Assembly (NCBI GenBank): GCA_036925085.1
Contig: JAUPFP010000002.1
Location: 12,804,100 to 12,868,099, forward strand
DNA length: 64,000 nt
Source of the DNA: Brachycybe producta
Taxonomy: Eukaryota; Arthropoda; Diplopoda; Playtdesmida; Andrognathidae
Direction of reading: 5' to 3'
This document shows positions 32,422-46,037 of this stretch, piece after piece. How positions within the stretch are numbered: position 1 is the first letter of the stretch; every line of letters begins with the position of its first letter. A model generated the notes under the pieces. The model was not told the DNA's origin. It saw only the letters and a list, made by a program, of their open reading frames with translations, and did not search any database. Both the position numbers and the translations under genes were made by a program.

Positions 32422-33709
32422 GTCTCACTTTTTAAAATGCCATAAAGCTCCACGTAAATTCAAACTTTTGCACGCGTTTCTCGGACTGTCCTGCACGTGC
32501 TGATTTCTTTTCACTAAATATTTTTTTTTACGTATTCTTCACCCTTCAATAATTCTCTTTCAAGATGCGTGGTCCGCCTTTATACATGTATTGCAATGTA
32601 ACCACACAAAAAAATCAATTAATTTAAATGAGGGTCGTCACCCATTATTCGTTATTGCTCTAATTAAATTGCGAAATTTAAAATAAATTACAATGAAGTT
32701 TAGTATTAATGGCATACATGATAAAAATGACTGCCGCATAATGTAATTGAAATTATTACATTGTACAAAATACATTGTTTGAAAAGTGAGTGAATACACA
32801 AAATGCATCATATGTATTAATGAATATAGTGTGTGTTGTGTAGGCCATTGTAACCTATACACTCTCTCATTAAATGCAACCTTGGCGGGGTCTTCCTTCT
32901 CCTCCGCCTTGAAATATAGACCATTAGTATCATGAGAGAAAAAAAGGTTATGACTTTTTCATGATTACATATCATATTGTTTGTCTATTATAAATATTAT
33001 AATATATTATATATGTGTGTGTATTTGTGTGCATAAGAGGAGAAGAAGACAAAAAAACAAACATTAAATTGCGTCTCTCTCTCTCTCTGTCTCATGCTAA
33101 ACTGAACTTGAGCTCGATTATAATTATGATGGTAGTTGCGTGGCGTGGTCCTCCTACTCCCCTACTTTTTCTACTCTCCAATCTTCCACCCATCCATATA
33201 CACACATACATACATGCATTTTATTTATGGCAAACTCTAAAGTGTATGGACACAATGTACATTAAGTGACATCATGCATAACATAGTAGTTGGTATTTTT
33301 CATTGCACACATACAAACACATACATGAATTTATTACATACTAGAAATGCATTGTCTTTCAAGATGATTGCTATTAAAGGCAAGAATGCGTTCATTCATT
33401 CTTTGTATCCATTCTTGTGTCTCTCTCTCTCTCCCTCTCTCTCTTCATTGCCAACTCAAAAAAGAAAGGAAAAAAAATCTCCTTTTTTTAGACATCATTT
33501 TCAGTGAAAAACAGACCCAGAAAAAAGTAAAGATTTATAATTTGATCTTGGCCTTGGTTTTTCTGCTATTCTGAACAGATTTTTCCGTCTGATATGTGAT
33601 GAAAAGTGAAAAGAGAGACCCACCCACCCAAAAAAATAATGCAACCCATTCCTTTTTATATATAAAAACACACAATATAACAAATATACACATGGTTGCA
33701 TATTTAGAA

Positions 33710-33713
<4 letters not shown>

Positions 33714-33758
<45 letters not shown>
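33714..33758. repeat. (GA)n microsatellite
   Basis: About 45 bp of uninterrupted GA. Confidence 0.9.
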
Positions 33759-33763
<5 letters not shown>

Positions 33764-34820
33764 TTTTGTGTTGAAGCAATTTTATTTAAGAAAAAAACTT
33801 GACACCATTTTTTTGGAGTTAGTTATTTGAATTGGGTATATCAGATTTTATAACATTTTCTCTTTGTGAAATCAAATTAAAGTATTGCTTTAAGGTAGGA
33901 GAGGGAGGTTGGTTTATCTTGATTTTACGCCTCCTTACACACCTGTACATTGTGTTTGTAATGTGTGTCCCTGTCTTGCAGGAGGGGTTTTTTTTTCATT
34001 TTTATTTGGAAGAGATATCTTTGTATTCAAGTCTTTGAAACCGAACAAGATTGAATTTGTGTCAGGCCTATGACATTTAATTAAAGATCCAAGTAAATGG
34101 ATACCACTTGTTATTTGTGGCCACAATAAGACACTCCTCTCAAGGTGGAGATGATCTTTCAATTTTTTCAGTGTTTTCTTTAAGGGCTAAGAGTAAGGGG
34201 AGGAATGGGGAGGTTGGCAATACACACAATCAAGTTTAAATCCTTTGGTCATCATTCGATTGGATTTTTTTTATCATCTTGTTTTCTTATTGTGACACAT
34301 TGATTTTTTCTTTTGAAAGATCTTAAGAAATTTCTTTTAAGATTGTTAAAAATAGAATGAAGATGAACTACTTTTTTTCTTCTTCTTGTGTGTGATTTAA
34401 ACTTTTATTATGTCTTGCAAGTAATAAATCTGAGATAGACCATTTTTTTTTCTATCTTCATACGAATTTACCAAAGGAAAAAAATATGATGACTTAGGAA
34501 TATATAAACCTTATGATAGAAAAAGGAAAAATAATGTAGTTCAGTGATGTGTGATTGCCGCATTTTCAATGCTGCCCTCTTTTTATGGAAAAAAAAATGA
34601 AAAAAAAAAAAGCTATAGATAAGGTTTAGAGGTCATAATACATGGTCTTCAAACCAATGTCTCATTGGTGTAATATAGTAATCTATAGTCAATAGGTGTC
34701 GTCGTCAAAGGGTTTGGCTCAAATTCAAGAACTGGGCGTTTGAAACTTCAATTTTGAATCCTCTCATCAGAGGTTCCAACGTAGAAAAAAACTCTTGTCA
34801 AAGGGTAAATCAATAAGGAG

Positions 34821-35516
34821 CTTGGCACACAAACCACTTTTGACTGGTCGAGTTCCACTGCCAAGCATTGTGGCAGGTGTCAATTCAATTCAACTCTTTA
34901 CACCTGCAATCAGCTCGAGAGCCATGTGGCAAGGCTGATAATTTCTAATCATAAGTGGCTATTATTTAGACAAGGGTTAGGCAACATCGTTAAACTGAAG
35001 TGTCCTAACCCATAAATTCAAAAAATGAAAGTTTTCTAGATGCCCTGAAAAGAACTGAAATGAACTCAGGAGGGCCCAACAGATTTTCAGAGGACCATGA
35101 AAAATCTAACAGAACTATGTGCCAGAATAGAATTCTATAGTTTAAATACATTTCGAAAGAAACTTTGGATGGACATGTCTACTTATTTTCTAGTAAGACT
35201 TTCATCTAACAATGTCCTGTTCTCTGAAGCTAGAAAACGTCAAAGAAGGGCAAAGGCTTTGCTCAGCTCTACGGTTTGCTAGTGATTCCCACTGAAGTTT
35301 CAACGTATTGCTATTTCCAACTACGTCGAATCTGTCTGCGGGCAGCCTTTTCGTTACCCAAACGCCACAATGCACTCCTTCACACGAGTGGCTTCTGGAG
35401 TCGAAAACGGCGGCCAGTTGTTGGACTGAGGTTGACAATGCATTGTTCACATGAGCAACACGTCGACAACATTTTGCAGTCGAACTCGACCACTTAAAAA
35501 TGGTTCGTGTGCCAAG
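34821..35516. mobile_element. CTTGGCACAC-ended DNA element, about 0.7 kb
   Basis: Inverted ends: CTTGGCACACAAACCACTTT and, at the right, GGTTCGTGTGCCAAGGC. The homology continues inward through TGGTCGAGTTC on the left and GAACTCGACCA on the right. No transposase-like frame is visible inside; the only open stretch (35097-35279, 61 codons) resembles nothing known. A short relative is at 51388-51530. Confidence 0.65.
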
Positions 35517-36550
35517 GCTTTAAGGCCATTCACAGAACCCCTTGCTCTCTTCCATTTGTTAACCTTGAATTATTTGTAAAAATCACAACCTCTAAAACGG
35601 CAGATTGATTGAAAAACGGCAATTCTTTTTGGTCATTCTATTTTGAAGTTAAAAGTGCCAAATTTTCTTTTTTTGAATTTGTGCCTCAGACAAACAGCGA
35701 AAAAAAAAACATGATTCTTACGAAAATCAGATATCATTTCATGGCCACCATATATGAGGATGATGATGGTATAAAATGCAATGTAAACTTTTTGAGTTTT
35801 CACTGCCAAAGTGCCAAAAACATTGTTCCCCTGCGGACACTTATGTGTGTGTGTATCTTTATCTAGGTTACGGATTTAACTGAGTAAACCGCAGTTAAAG
35901 TGGTCGTGTACCAACCACTTTAGGGGAGAATTTGTGTTTCTTTCTTATCTCATGTCCTGCATACACCATCACCACTACCACCACCACCACCACCACTCAT
36001 GAACCAACTTCCAATAATAAAAGTTAGCAGACATTTTCATTTTTATCTGTTTAGGCAATTTTCTCCCACCTCCACCCTTTTTCTAACATAATATACAACG
36101 ACGATTTATTTCCCCTCAAAATAGGAAAGAAATATGATGTAAATATACAAAAATTCTCTACAAATATATAATGAATGCTGACAAACAGACATAAGAAACA
36201 TTTTTTTTAGCGCAAAAGCTCTAAAAAAAAGTCTTGGAGAGAAAAAAAATACCTTTATTTTTTAAAAGGAGAGAGAAATCATTTCTGAAAAGTTTTTTCA
36301 TCATTTTCTGTAAATTTATTCATTCTTGGCAATATGTTTCTACATTTTCAAAAAAAATATAGACAATAAAAAATGGAAAAAAACAGGCTTTAAACTTTCA
36401 GGTGGCTTGTAACAATGTTTTTTTTTGTAGAAACCACACTTGTAATATTATATTATTAAGCTGAAAGTATTTTCATTTTTCTTATCTTTAAAAATAAACA
36501 TTTTTTATCGTAGAATGAAATTTTACGGTATTTTTCTTTACTAATGAATA

Positions 36551-36735
36551 TTAAGGTGATTTTAAAGTGAAACCGGCACCTCTCGAACTGGAAAGTAAAG
36601 AGAAACTTGAAATGAGTTATTATAAACTAGAAGGATTAAGCACAATGACTTAAGGGTATTTCCATATTCATATCGTTCAAAATAAAACTTTTTAGGTTCT
36701 AGTTTCTAGTTTTTAAGAAACTCATTGAAAGTGTC
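36551..36735. mobile_element. Truncated TTAA-family element
   Basis: TTAA at 36551-36554, then GGTGATTTTAAAGTGAAACC, CCTCTCGAACTGG and AAACTAGAAGGATTAAGC. It jumps straight to TTCTAGTTTCTAGTTTTTAAG, so the centre is deleted. Confidence 0.6.
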
Positions 36736-39459
36736 TCCTTCAAATGTAGAAGTTTGTTTCTCTCCATTATTTAGGTCTTGTGTCTGATTAATGATGAATT
36801 ATTCAAGATTTTTTTTGGAGGTCTTATGTATTTGTGTCTAGGTTTTTCATATTGAATAACAATTAGTTACGTGAGATCCTATTATTATAATATGAACCTT
36901 GTGTGTGTGATAATGATTAGGTTTCTATATATAAAAAAAGGACAATGAATCACCAAAATGTTATGTTGAATTTTGATACTCAGCCATTTGTGTCTATGGG
37001 CTCCACCCTTTTAGAAGGATGTCTCTCTCTCTCTATTCGTGGTGTTTCTAGTCTCATTAATTCTTCCGATTTTACTTTCGTAAAATGTAATAATGAGGTT
37101 CCACACTAATGTGCAAGAAGGACAAAGTATAATTTTAGGGTTTTCTTGTCAATATATTCCGTGTGACACAATTTCCATGAATAGATAGAAAATTGCTACT
37201 GACAAGATAACAATTGAAGTAGAAATTCGTAAAAAGAATTTCAATCAATCGGAAAATTCTCTTTATTAAATCGAAAATTATTGGTGGGTTTTATTTTTGT
37301 AAATGAGGTTCATCTTTCTCATTAAGTTGACTTTGTTGCTATTTATTCAAGTCTAATTGGACAATATCAACAATTTTCTTTTGTTGTTTGTTGTCAAGTC
37401 TTTTAAAAGAGTTGTATTTCTTTATTTTCTAATACATAGAAAAATTACTTCTGAGATGAAAAAGTTAAAGGTTAGGATTTTAATAATGAGGACAAACAAT
37501 ATGTCTGCATTTTTGTTTGGTTTATTATTTATTCTCCTGTTTCTTGGCAATAAGGCTAATAATACCTTGTACACACATACACACTTGAATGCATTTAAAT
37601 AATAAACGCGTTCCACAGAGCTCTGTGAAGGGCAAACAAACAATATATCGTCGAATTCAATTTCTTCAGTTAATAATCTCAAAATATTGAGTTAATACTT
37701 AAATTGACATTAAAATATTGATTTAGTATTTCAATTTAAAATATAAATAATAAAGTCAGTTTTTATTTGGGTTTATGTCCTTAACTGGATTCCGTATAAG
37801 TCACATGAACACATTTAACTTGGATTCATTTAGCTCATGTACTGTATGTACAAGGTATAAGATCATACAGTAGACTTGAAGAATTCACAACCAAAAATGA
37901 ATTTATTTAATTTAAATAATTCCTTTTCTATTCATTTGGTTGAAAATATGAAGAAGAAACAAGAGAAATTCAAGAAATCCTATAGACCTTTGTTGCATTG
38001 TTCAAAAAGCAGAAATGTAGCTGCTACAATTCTACTCGTTTTTATGTATGTGTAATCCAGGCCTGACTCCATAGGTTTTTTTAAAAAAATATTAATAGAC
38101 TTAAGTTACATAAAAATTAACGGAGCAACAATAAAAAATAAGTCCTTATTTTTAATACTTTGAAGTTTTTTTTTACAACTTTTAAAAGAAAGATAGAAGA
38201 AAAAAAAATTATGTTAAATTTAGTTTTTTGTCATTCAACATTTAAAAATAAATTTTTTTGAAACATTGCGATGAAATTTGATGGATTTTTGAAGGATGGT
38301 GGGGGTTTTATTTGGTCTTTTCTCAAGTGACACCAATTTCCACATTTAACTTTAATCTGATTTTGATATTTTTTCTCTCTACGATACTAGAAAACTACAT
38401 TTTCCTTTTTATTCTGTTGTTTGTTTTTTGACTGTGGTTTTTGAAGGAATTTTAATGGCAATTTCTTGTCCTTCCACATATACTGTACATTCTTTGACCA
38501 AACATTTCAATCCAAAAATAAATATCAAGATTTGAACTTTTGTCTTTTTCCTTTGTTTGACATTATTATTGTTTAACTCCAGTTTTGCGTGCAAATTTGT
38601 CTGAAGCTTCTTCTTTCACTTTTCTAATGCCAAACATTTTTAGAGATTTTTACAACAAAAAAGAAAAAAACTCGGGTCCTAACTAATTAATTTCTGATGC
38701 AGTTAAGGGTCCATTCATTCTTTATATTTCGACTTTGAACATTATAATAATCATCATCTTTTACAACTTGGAATTGGATTTTTCATCTGAGAAACTCTGG
38801 GTGACACATTTTTAATTTCGTTCAAAACCGATTGTCGTCGTCACGATGAAATTTTTTTTCATGAAAGAAACTTCTGAAAGAAAGAAAGAGAGACACTGAG
38901 AAAATTCACTTTGACGCAATTTTAAAAAATCAATAATATAAAAAATATAGGATACAAGAATATCTTTTTTTTAGGTCCTTTGTGTCTCCTAATGGTTGGT
39001 GGCGGTTGTTGGGGTGATCATTTTCACTGAAATTCAAGTTGGCTTCTTGGTTAAGAGATAAGAAAATAAAATATGTCTCGTACTATTAATATTATTATTA
39101 TTCTCTTTCTATAAGAATTTCATTTTGACAACAATTATGTGAACCACTCAATTCTCTTATACTTTCTACCCAGTATGTATATATTAATCAGGTTTAACAC
39201 GAGTCTATTCTTGTAGATTAAGTTTCTACAGAGTGAATGGAAATCATTTTCTGAAATATAAATGAGAAAAAAGAAACCTCCTGAATCCTGATCGGATTTT
39301 AGATCCATTTCTAATCACACAATCTTCTAACCCCAGCCTGACTGGCGAACATAAAACGCCTTTTCTTATACATTTCAATGCATTAGAAACTAGAAAAGCA
39401 ACATATTTGTAATTTTATGTAGTTGTGAAGCTGAATTTAAATTACAATTACAATTAGTA

Positions 39460-39640
39460 CTCTGCTAGCAGCCAAATAGGCCTATGGCAGAGGGACATAA
39501 AAGTCCACATGCAGCATTAAGCATTGTCAAGCACATATATAAAATACAGAATTAATAAACAATTGTCAATCCCATAAAACAAAGTTATCCCCCTTCACCA
39601 CTTCCTCAGGAAGAGATTTCCATTGTCTTAATACTCTAGG
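39460..39640. repeat. Interspersed repeat (TGCCATAGGCC family)
   Basis: Contains CAGCCAAATAGGCCTATGGC followed by AGAGGGACATAAAAGTCC and a CTTCCTCAGGAAGAGATTTCC stretch. Related sequence occurs in both orientations at 7044-7115, 14912-14983, 21600-21640, 52685-52920 and 60085-60190. It may be a SINE or the end of a LINE; no pol III promoter was identified. Confidence 0.5.
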
Positions 39641-39651
39641 AAAAAAAAAAA

Positions 39652-39979
39652 AGTGTAAACGTACCTCAAATTCTCAGTATTCTGGTTTACAGAAAAACAA
39701 AATTGACAGAAACTAGAAAGTGCAATATAAACTAGAAACTTAACTCAATCACTTCAATACATTTTCAGTGCTGATATTTTTTTTTTAAATAAGCTTTTTA
39801 TGTCAGTTTGAAAATGACATAACTTTAAACAGATGTCGATAAAAAGTTGACTTTGAAGGATATCATCATAAAAAATACCCTTAAGTGATTGAGTTACCCT
39901 CCTAGTTTCTCTTAATACTTCTCCCATAAGGCAGAATAATATAAAGTGATAGAAAATGAGCTATTTATAAACTATTTAG
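39652..39979. mobile_element. TTAA-family element, diverged
   Basis: Carries GTGTAAACGTACCTCAAATT, then ATATAAACTAGAAACTTAAC, the TAAGCTTTTTATGTCAGTTT core, AAGTGATTGAGTTACCCTCC with TAGTTTCT, and the outer right arm CAGAATAATATAAAGTGA. Strongly similar core, weak ends. Confidence 0.6.
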
Positions 39980-40779
39980 ACAGTATTTTTAAAATTCTTT
40001 TGCCGTTTTCAAAATTCACTAACTTTGTTAATTATTGAGCAATAAATTCTAGTTTTTGTATGAAAAAAGTTGATAAGTTTTTAACAAGTATGTAAATATT
40101 TCAATTGTGAGGCATTTATAGTTTGTGAGATATTTAAAAAAGAACGCATTTTACTTGCGCCACCATCATTGCGTCGTCATCATCATCATTATTTAAATCT
40201 CTTTTTCTCTTTTCACTTTTGTATTTCGTTACAAATTACTTTAAAAATCAAGATTGAATGTGTCATCAATCTCATCAGCAACATTTAATGAAGATTGAGT
40301 CAAATTAAACTTGAGATTGACAAAGTTATTGTCACATTTTCTATTAATTTAAACTTAACTTTTTGGAAGAGATTTTTTTTTTGGTAACGTAAAACACCCA
40401 CACAGCTACAGATAATTTCATAAAAATGGTCAAGGCCTTTTTAGAGCATTTTAAAATATATGGGGCCCGACCCTCAAAGCCCATTCGAAAACCCCTCACC
40501 ATTAGAGTCAGGAATATTTAAAGTAACACATGCCGAGATAGACGCGTTTGAATTTCGTAAATATTCTCTACTTTTTCTGCATTACAAATGTGCAATCCTC
40601 TAGCAAAAATAACAACCATTAGGGGCCCTGCGGTTTGGCCAACACTTTGAAAATGCTAATTTTGAAATGGAATTAGTGAAAAAGGTAGAGATGAAATTAA
40701 ATATGTAGAACAAAACATTCTGAGTGACCCTGATAACGACTATTTTCAATAATGTATTCATTTTGTGTTTTAAATCTAG

Positions 40780-40995
40780 ATATACGGCTATAATGAAACC
40801 GCTAAGGCCAAGAATGACCAAAAGGGTAGCGGTCATTGCTATACTGGTCATCTGGATGGCCGGTGGATTACTCTCTCTGCCCAACCTTCTCTACTCGACC
40901 GTATTCTCTTATCAATACGAAGACCACACAATGCGTCATCTGTGTACCCTCAAGTGGCCAGACGGACCTTCCGTATTCAGCAAACAGGATTATGC
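40780..40995 (+). CDS. Tachykinin-like receptor, coding exon 2
   Basis: Encodes residues 170-242. It completes DRY (here DRYTAIMKPLRP), then TM4 (VAVIAILVIWMAGGLLSL, Trp195 = 4.50) and the second extracellular loop with LCTLKWPDGP; Cys225 would pair with the Cys at the top of TM3. The WPDG motif and the DYAYN sequence completed in exon 3 are typical of invertebrate tachykinin-type receptors. Acceptor TAAATCTAG and donor GC-GTAAGT are good. The exon is 216 nt, starting and ending in phase 2. Confidence 0.93.
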
Positions 40996-43900
40996 GTAAG
41001 TCGATCAACTAAACTTCCTCAATGCCAGTTTTTAAATTTATAAAAAACAAAATCAATCTTTGAGACTTCCGGGCACCAGGTATGATCCCTTCTGATGCCA
41101 ATTTCTGGGTATATCAGGGATGTCCATTTTCCTTTGACCATTCACCAATTATTAAATATCAAGTCCACTTTGCATTAACATAACTTTTCAATGGTAACCG
41201 AAAATGAAGACAACGTTGTCTTGCAAACATCGCAGGGTTCGCTTGAATCAAACACTTCCAATCTGAATTGGAGTAACTTTTGAACAAGGCCATTGTTGAA
41301 CAGGAAACGAAGACATTGATGTGTTTCTTGAGGCATTTTCAGGGCATTTAGAAACACTTTTTTAAAGTCTGGCTGTTTTTTAAAGTAAAAAACATGATTA
41401 ATTTTGTCGCATTATTGGAGTCTTTGTACATTTTGGAACCTTCTAATTCTAGTCGAGGTCTCCTGAGGAACTGTTCGAAAAGGCCTGTATGTCATTGAGG
41501 CTATTTTCTACGAAATGACCTATGTTATACAAGGGTACAACTATATAGTAAACATAAAACAAAATGGTGTAAACATTATTTAGTCATAAACAGGTTCCAA
41601 GAGTCATTTGGTTGATGAAAATTGGGTGATGGTTTTACCATTTTGTAATCCCTCATGATTTGACAAGATATATAAAAGCCAATTAATCCTACTAATTCCT
41701 AATTAATTAATACGCTTGGCAATAATCAATACGAAACGACACCAGAATTTAATTAAATTACCCAACTATATAATCTATAGTCTTGTAAATGAGGATTAAT
41801 TTTGTGAACGATGTCTTTTTTAAAAACTTTACTGAAATTTATCAACATAAAAGACACATTTTTTTCTTCTTCTTCCTTTCTAGTATTTTGTCAACATTTT
41901 GAATTTTTCTTAAGTAATCTTTCCTTTTGTGTCATAAAAATCCCTTGTTCACTTTGAAAACATCACTTGAGAAAAATAAAAGGAAATGTTGTAAAGTGGG
42001 GTATAGAGATTTTCAAATATGAATCTCATCATAACTTTAAACATAAGACACACTTTTTGCATTTAAATTAGGAATGAAATTCACGTTTATAATAATAATA
42101 AAAAATAGTAAAAAAGTAACAAAGAAAAAGATGGGTTTTTTTTTTGTATTGTTTCTTTCAACAATTTGTTAAAAAGAGAGAAAAAAGACTAAAATTGGAA
42201 CTTCTTTTGATGGGTTAAAAGAAAAAAAGCCTGAAATGTAATGTTTCGGAAGATATCAAGAAGAGAAGACAAATTCAATGTAATCACTGACATATTTTTA
42301 CAAACCTCCCCCCAAAAAACGTGAAACTGAAAAAAGCATCATCTATTTTAAAAGAAACCCATTTAAGTCAGTTTTTTCTTCTTTTTCTTAAAAAAAAGAG
42401 GTTAAAAGTTTTACAAATATAAAAAATCGACCTTTTTTTTTCTTCAAAAAAAAAATATCAAATAAAAATTGGATACAAAAATGGATTTGATCCGAAATAT
42501 TTGTTGAAGTATAAATACGTGACAGAAGAAAAAAATAATATCGTATTTGAAAAATGCTTCTATTTTTAAGTTGAAACTCCATAAAGAAAAACAAACACAA
42601 GTCGATACTTTAACCTAGTTCTTAATCTTCTAGTGATGATTATGATGATGATGAAAAATAAAATTCCCTGCTGTTCACCACTTCAGAGTAAAAAAAAACC
42701 TTGTGTAAAAAGGGGTGCAATCGGAAACTAAACACCATTTCTTTGGAATGTAAAAAAAGAAAATCTTGAAAGGTGGGTTTGCTCAAGGGATAGACTGGTT
42801 TATCGGGCAATCAGACATTTTATCGATGGGCCACACAGTTTGAGGGCCAATTTTTACCTTATAGGATCAATTTCATAATAAAACACAGTGAAAATTTTAA
42901 AAAAAGTGAAATGAACTATTTTTCTAAATAAGAAAACAAAATATTTGAAACAGCAAACTGGGCTCACACTAGTGCAAAATAGCAAAATGCAAGCAAAAAT
43001 TCAAGTAAATACTTTTCCTGGGCCGTTTTTTTCCTCAGTCCGCGCCTGGATTGCTCCACCTTCTAGACAAATCTAAAAGAAAATAATTTCCGTATGCGCT
43101 TGATTTTTGCCATTTTCTTCTCAAATATGAGATCTTAGAAAGAGGAGGCGGCCATGGGTGCAACCACGACCTTTACATAAGACATTTTATGTTCTTTCTG
43201 ACCTTCATATTGATTGAAAATCGCCATACTATTATACAATTTAATCTTCACGAGAAAGCAATTTGTGTGGAGTTTTTTTTGTTGAGAAATTTAGGTGGTT
43301 TCCTTACACATGTTTTCTTTATAGTTATTATGCTTTATATACATTATTAGCTTTTCATTTCCGAATGCGCCCATTATTTCAAATGAAAATAACTAAATGA
43401 CAAAGGGGAAAACAAAAGATTTTCTTCTTCTTCAAAACAAATGTAGGCTTAGCATGTATTTTTATATTATAAAAATAGGTCCTTATGATATGCAAATGTC
43501 AAAGGATGAAATGAAAAATATCCTTGTTGAAATAAGATATAAAATGTCATCAATGTAAAATAATAATGAATAAAGTAACATAATTACTTTTGAGAACCAA
43601 AAATCCAAAGAGTAGAAAAGCTTGGGATCCACATGCCTGAAAAATGAAATGAGAACTGTCAGTTAAGTAAGAATCAACACATGCCGAAAACGCTAACTGG
43701 AAAAGCGACTGAAAATAGAATCACTAATTCAAATACATTGTATTTCTATTTCTATTCATTTTGCATTTTCTGCCTACTTTCTACTAAATAAATAGAATAC
43801 TTATTTAAATTAATAAATTAATTTTTCAGTTCGTGTTTTCTGCATGCGTGATTTTGGCCTAAGGCATGGATGAATGCATGCAGGCATGCAGAATTCTATT

Positions 43901-44779
43901 TCTTCAACTGAAATTAGGCAGAAAAAACGGTGAGGCTGTTTCTCTTCTCTTCTATAAACGCGACAAAATGTGAGAACACTTAAATGCAAAGGAACACAAG
44001 GAATATAGCCGAAATGATTTCGATTTTCTGCATGTTTTACACTTGTGTGATCCATGTAGCAGCCCTTTTTACATTGGGGAATTATGACAGTTTGTCTGTT
44101 CCTTAATGATAAATATAATTTTCTTCTCTTTCTTTCTCCCTCTCTCGAGTAATAAAGATTACTTAGAAAAATACAATGAAGAATTATCTACTTTGAAAAA
44201 TATTTAGTCAATTTCCGCTCCCCCCCCCCCTCTGACAATTTTAATTACTGAAGCCAGTTTCAAGTTTATATTCTCAATTTTGTAGATGTTTTTCATATTG
44301 AAAAAGATAATTAATTTTGAAAGTTGTCAAATAACTTCATAAGAAACATTTCTAATTAAAATATTAAAAATAACATCATCAGATATTTGCAATCTGTTGT
44401 CAATCCAAAAATAGAATAAGGTAAAGGTCTCAAAAATGCAGAAAAAGGGAACTGAAAATGGGACTAACGAAATTTCTTTAAAGTAAGCAGAAAAAAGGTG
44501 AAATTTTTTTTTTTCTTGTCACGTGGAATTAAAATTTATCAGCCAATGAAAAGACGTCCTTGAGACACCTCATTCTTTACTGCTCTTACTATCCTTTCTA
44601 ATGTGCGAGAACGCACAGGAAAGCAGAAATGTAAAGAGAAACTTCATTCTTTTCCTGCTACGCGGAATTTCGTTTAACAGCCAATAGGAGAAAGGTTCTT
44701 TCAGCTCCTATTCTTTCGCAGCTATTTTATAAAATCAACAAATGATCTTGAAATGTTGTTTTTTTCTGCTGTAAGGGCA

Positions 44780-44925
44780 GAATCACACACGCTGAATAAA
44801 ATTCCACTGAATTTCACTTTGTAAAGCGTTTACCAAAAGCGCCATATATTATTGAGTGCAAATGAACACAAAGTTTAATTCTAATTCTATTTTCTGGTGT
44901 GTTTTTTCAGCGTGTGTGTTTCTTC
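44780..44925. mobile_element. Small foldback element
   Basis: GAATCACACACGCTGAA and TTCAGCGTGTGTGTTTCTTC are inverted ends about 146 bp apart. Related GGAATT..CAGCCAAT blocks (about 44524 and 44664) suggest it lies in a larger repeat cluster. Confidence 0.5.
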
Positions 44926-45880
44926 TCTAAGAATCATTGAATGAGAAGGAATTAAGCAGAAAATGTAACGGAATCTTTTTTTTTCTATTTTCTGCTTTTT
45001 TTCTGCAAGCATTTCAAACCCAGGCCTAAAAATATTATGTTAGATATGTGCCAATCTCAAGAAGTTTATGACATTTTAGAAATGATGTAAAATTAGCCAT
45101 TTTGTTGAAAATTACTTCCTTCCTTTTCTAAGAATCCTTTAGAGGCCTTCTTCCCCAAGTTCCCCAACAACAACAACAACAACGACTTGAAAACCAATGC
45201 CAAATGGAAAGAAGAAGAAGAAGAAATAATAGCTGAAAAGCATTCTCATAATAAGAAGAATAAACTTCATAAACAATTTAAGAGAAAAAAAAAAGCCCAA
45301 ATGTCCCTCTTACGTCATTCAAAGACAATTGATTCAAAATAAAAGAGAGAATAAAAAAAAATTCAATGTCTGAAAAGAAAATTTTGCTTTTTTCCATTTT
45401 TCTTCCACAAGAGTTATTGCATTGTGTACTACGAATGACGACGACGACATCATCGTCGTCACATTTGACAAACAACACATGAAGAAGATCATTGGAAGAA
45501 AAACATTCTCAAAGGAAGTTATGACCGTCTTAAAAGTTTCTTCATTCTTCCCTCTTAATATAATATATTCTAGTATATAACACTATAAACATAGAAATGA
45601 TTCCAGTAATAACACTATTATTATGCTAATTTTTACTTCTTCCAGAATGGAGAAGAAACCCTTCCTCAAGTTCCTTTTTTTTCTAGTATCTAAGACACAC
45701 AAACAATGGAAATAAAATTTACTTGAATCTTCTTCTTAACAAATCATTTCTTCTTCCAACTTTTTCTTAAATATGAAAATTAGTAGTTTTATTATTAATA
45801 TTATTATTAAATAAAAAATAAAATCATTTTAAAGTCTCCACAAGGAGAACAATGGAAATAGACAATCACCTTGAATATGA

Positions 45881-46037
45881 AAGTTTTTTTTAGAAACTAG
45901 AAATGAAACATGTTCATATTTTAAAAAAATAACTTTTTACAGTAATTTCACCTGTTTTTTTTTAATTACCATAAAAGTTTATTTTAAAAGATATCATCAA
46001 CGTGAAGATTCCTTTTTAAGGTAGGACTGTTTCTAGC
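45881..46037. mobile_element. TTAA-family remnant
   Basis: TTTAGAAACTAGAAATGAAAC at the left and the AAAAGTTTATTTTAAAAGATATC core (quoted in part) at the right. The ends are decayed. Confidence 0.45.

Noticed and set aside
35097-35282. Possible coding fragment inside the CTTGGCACAC element
   Set aside because: About 60 codons, no recognisable transposase motif and no neighbouring frame that fits.
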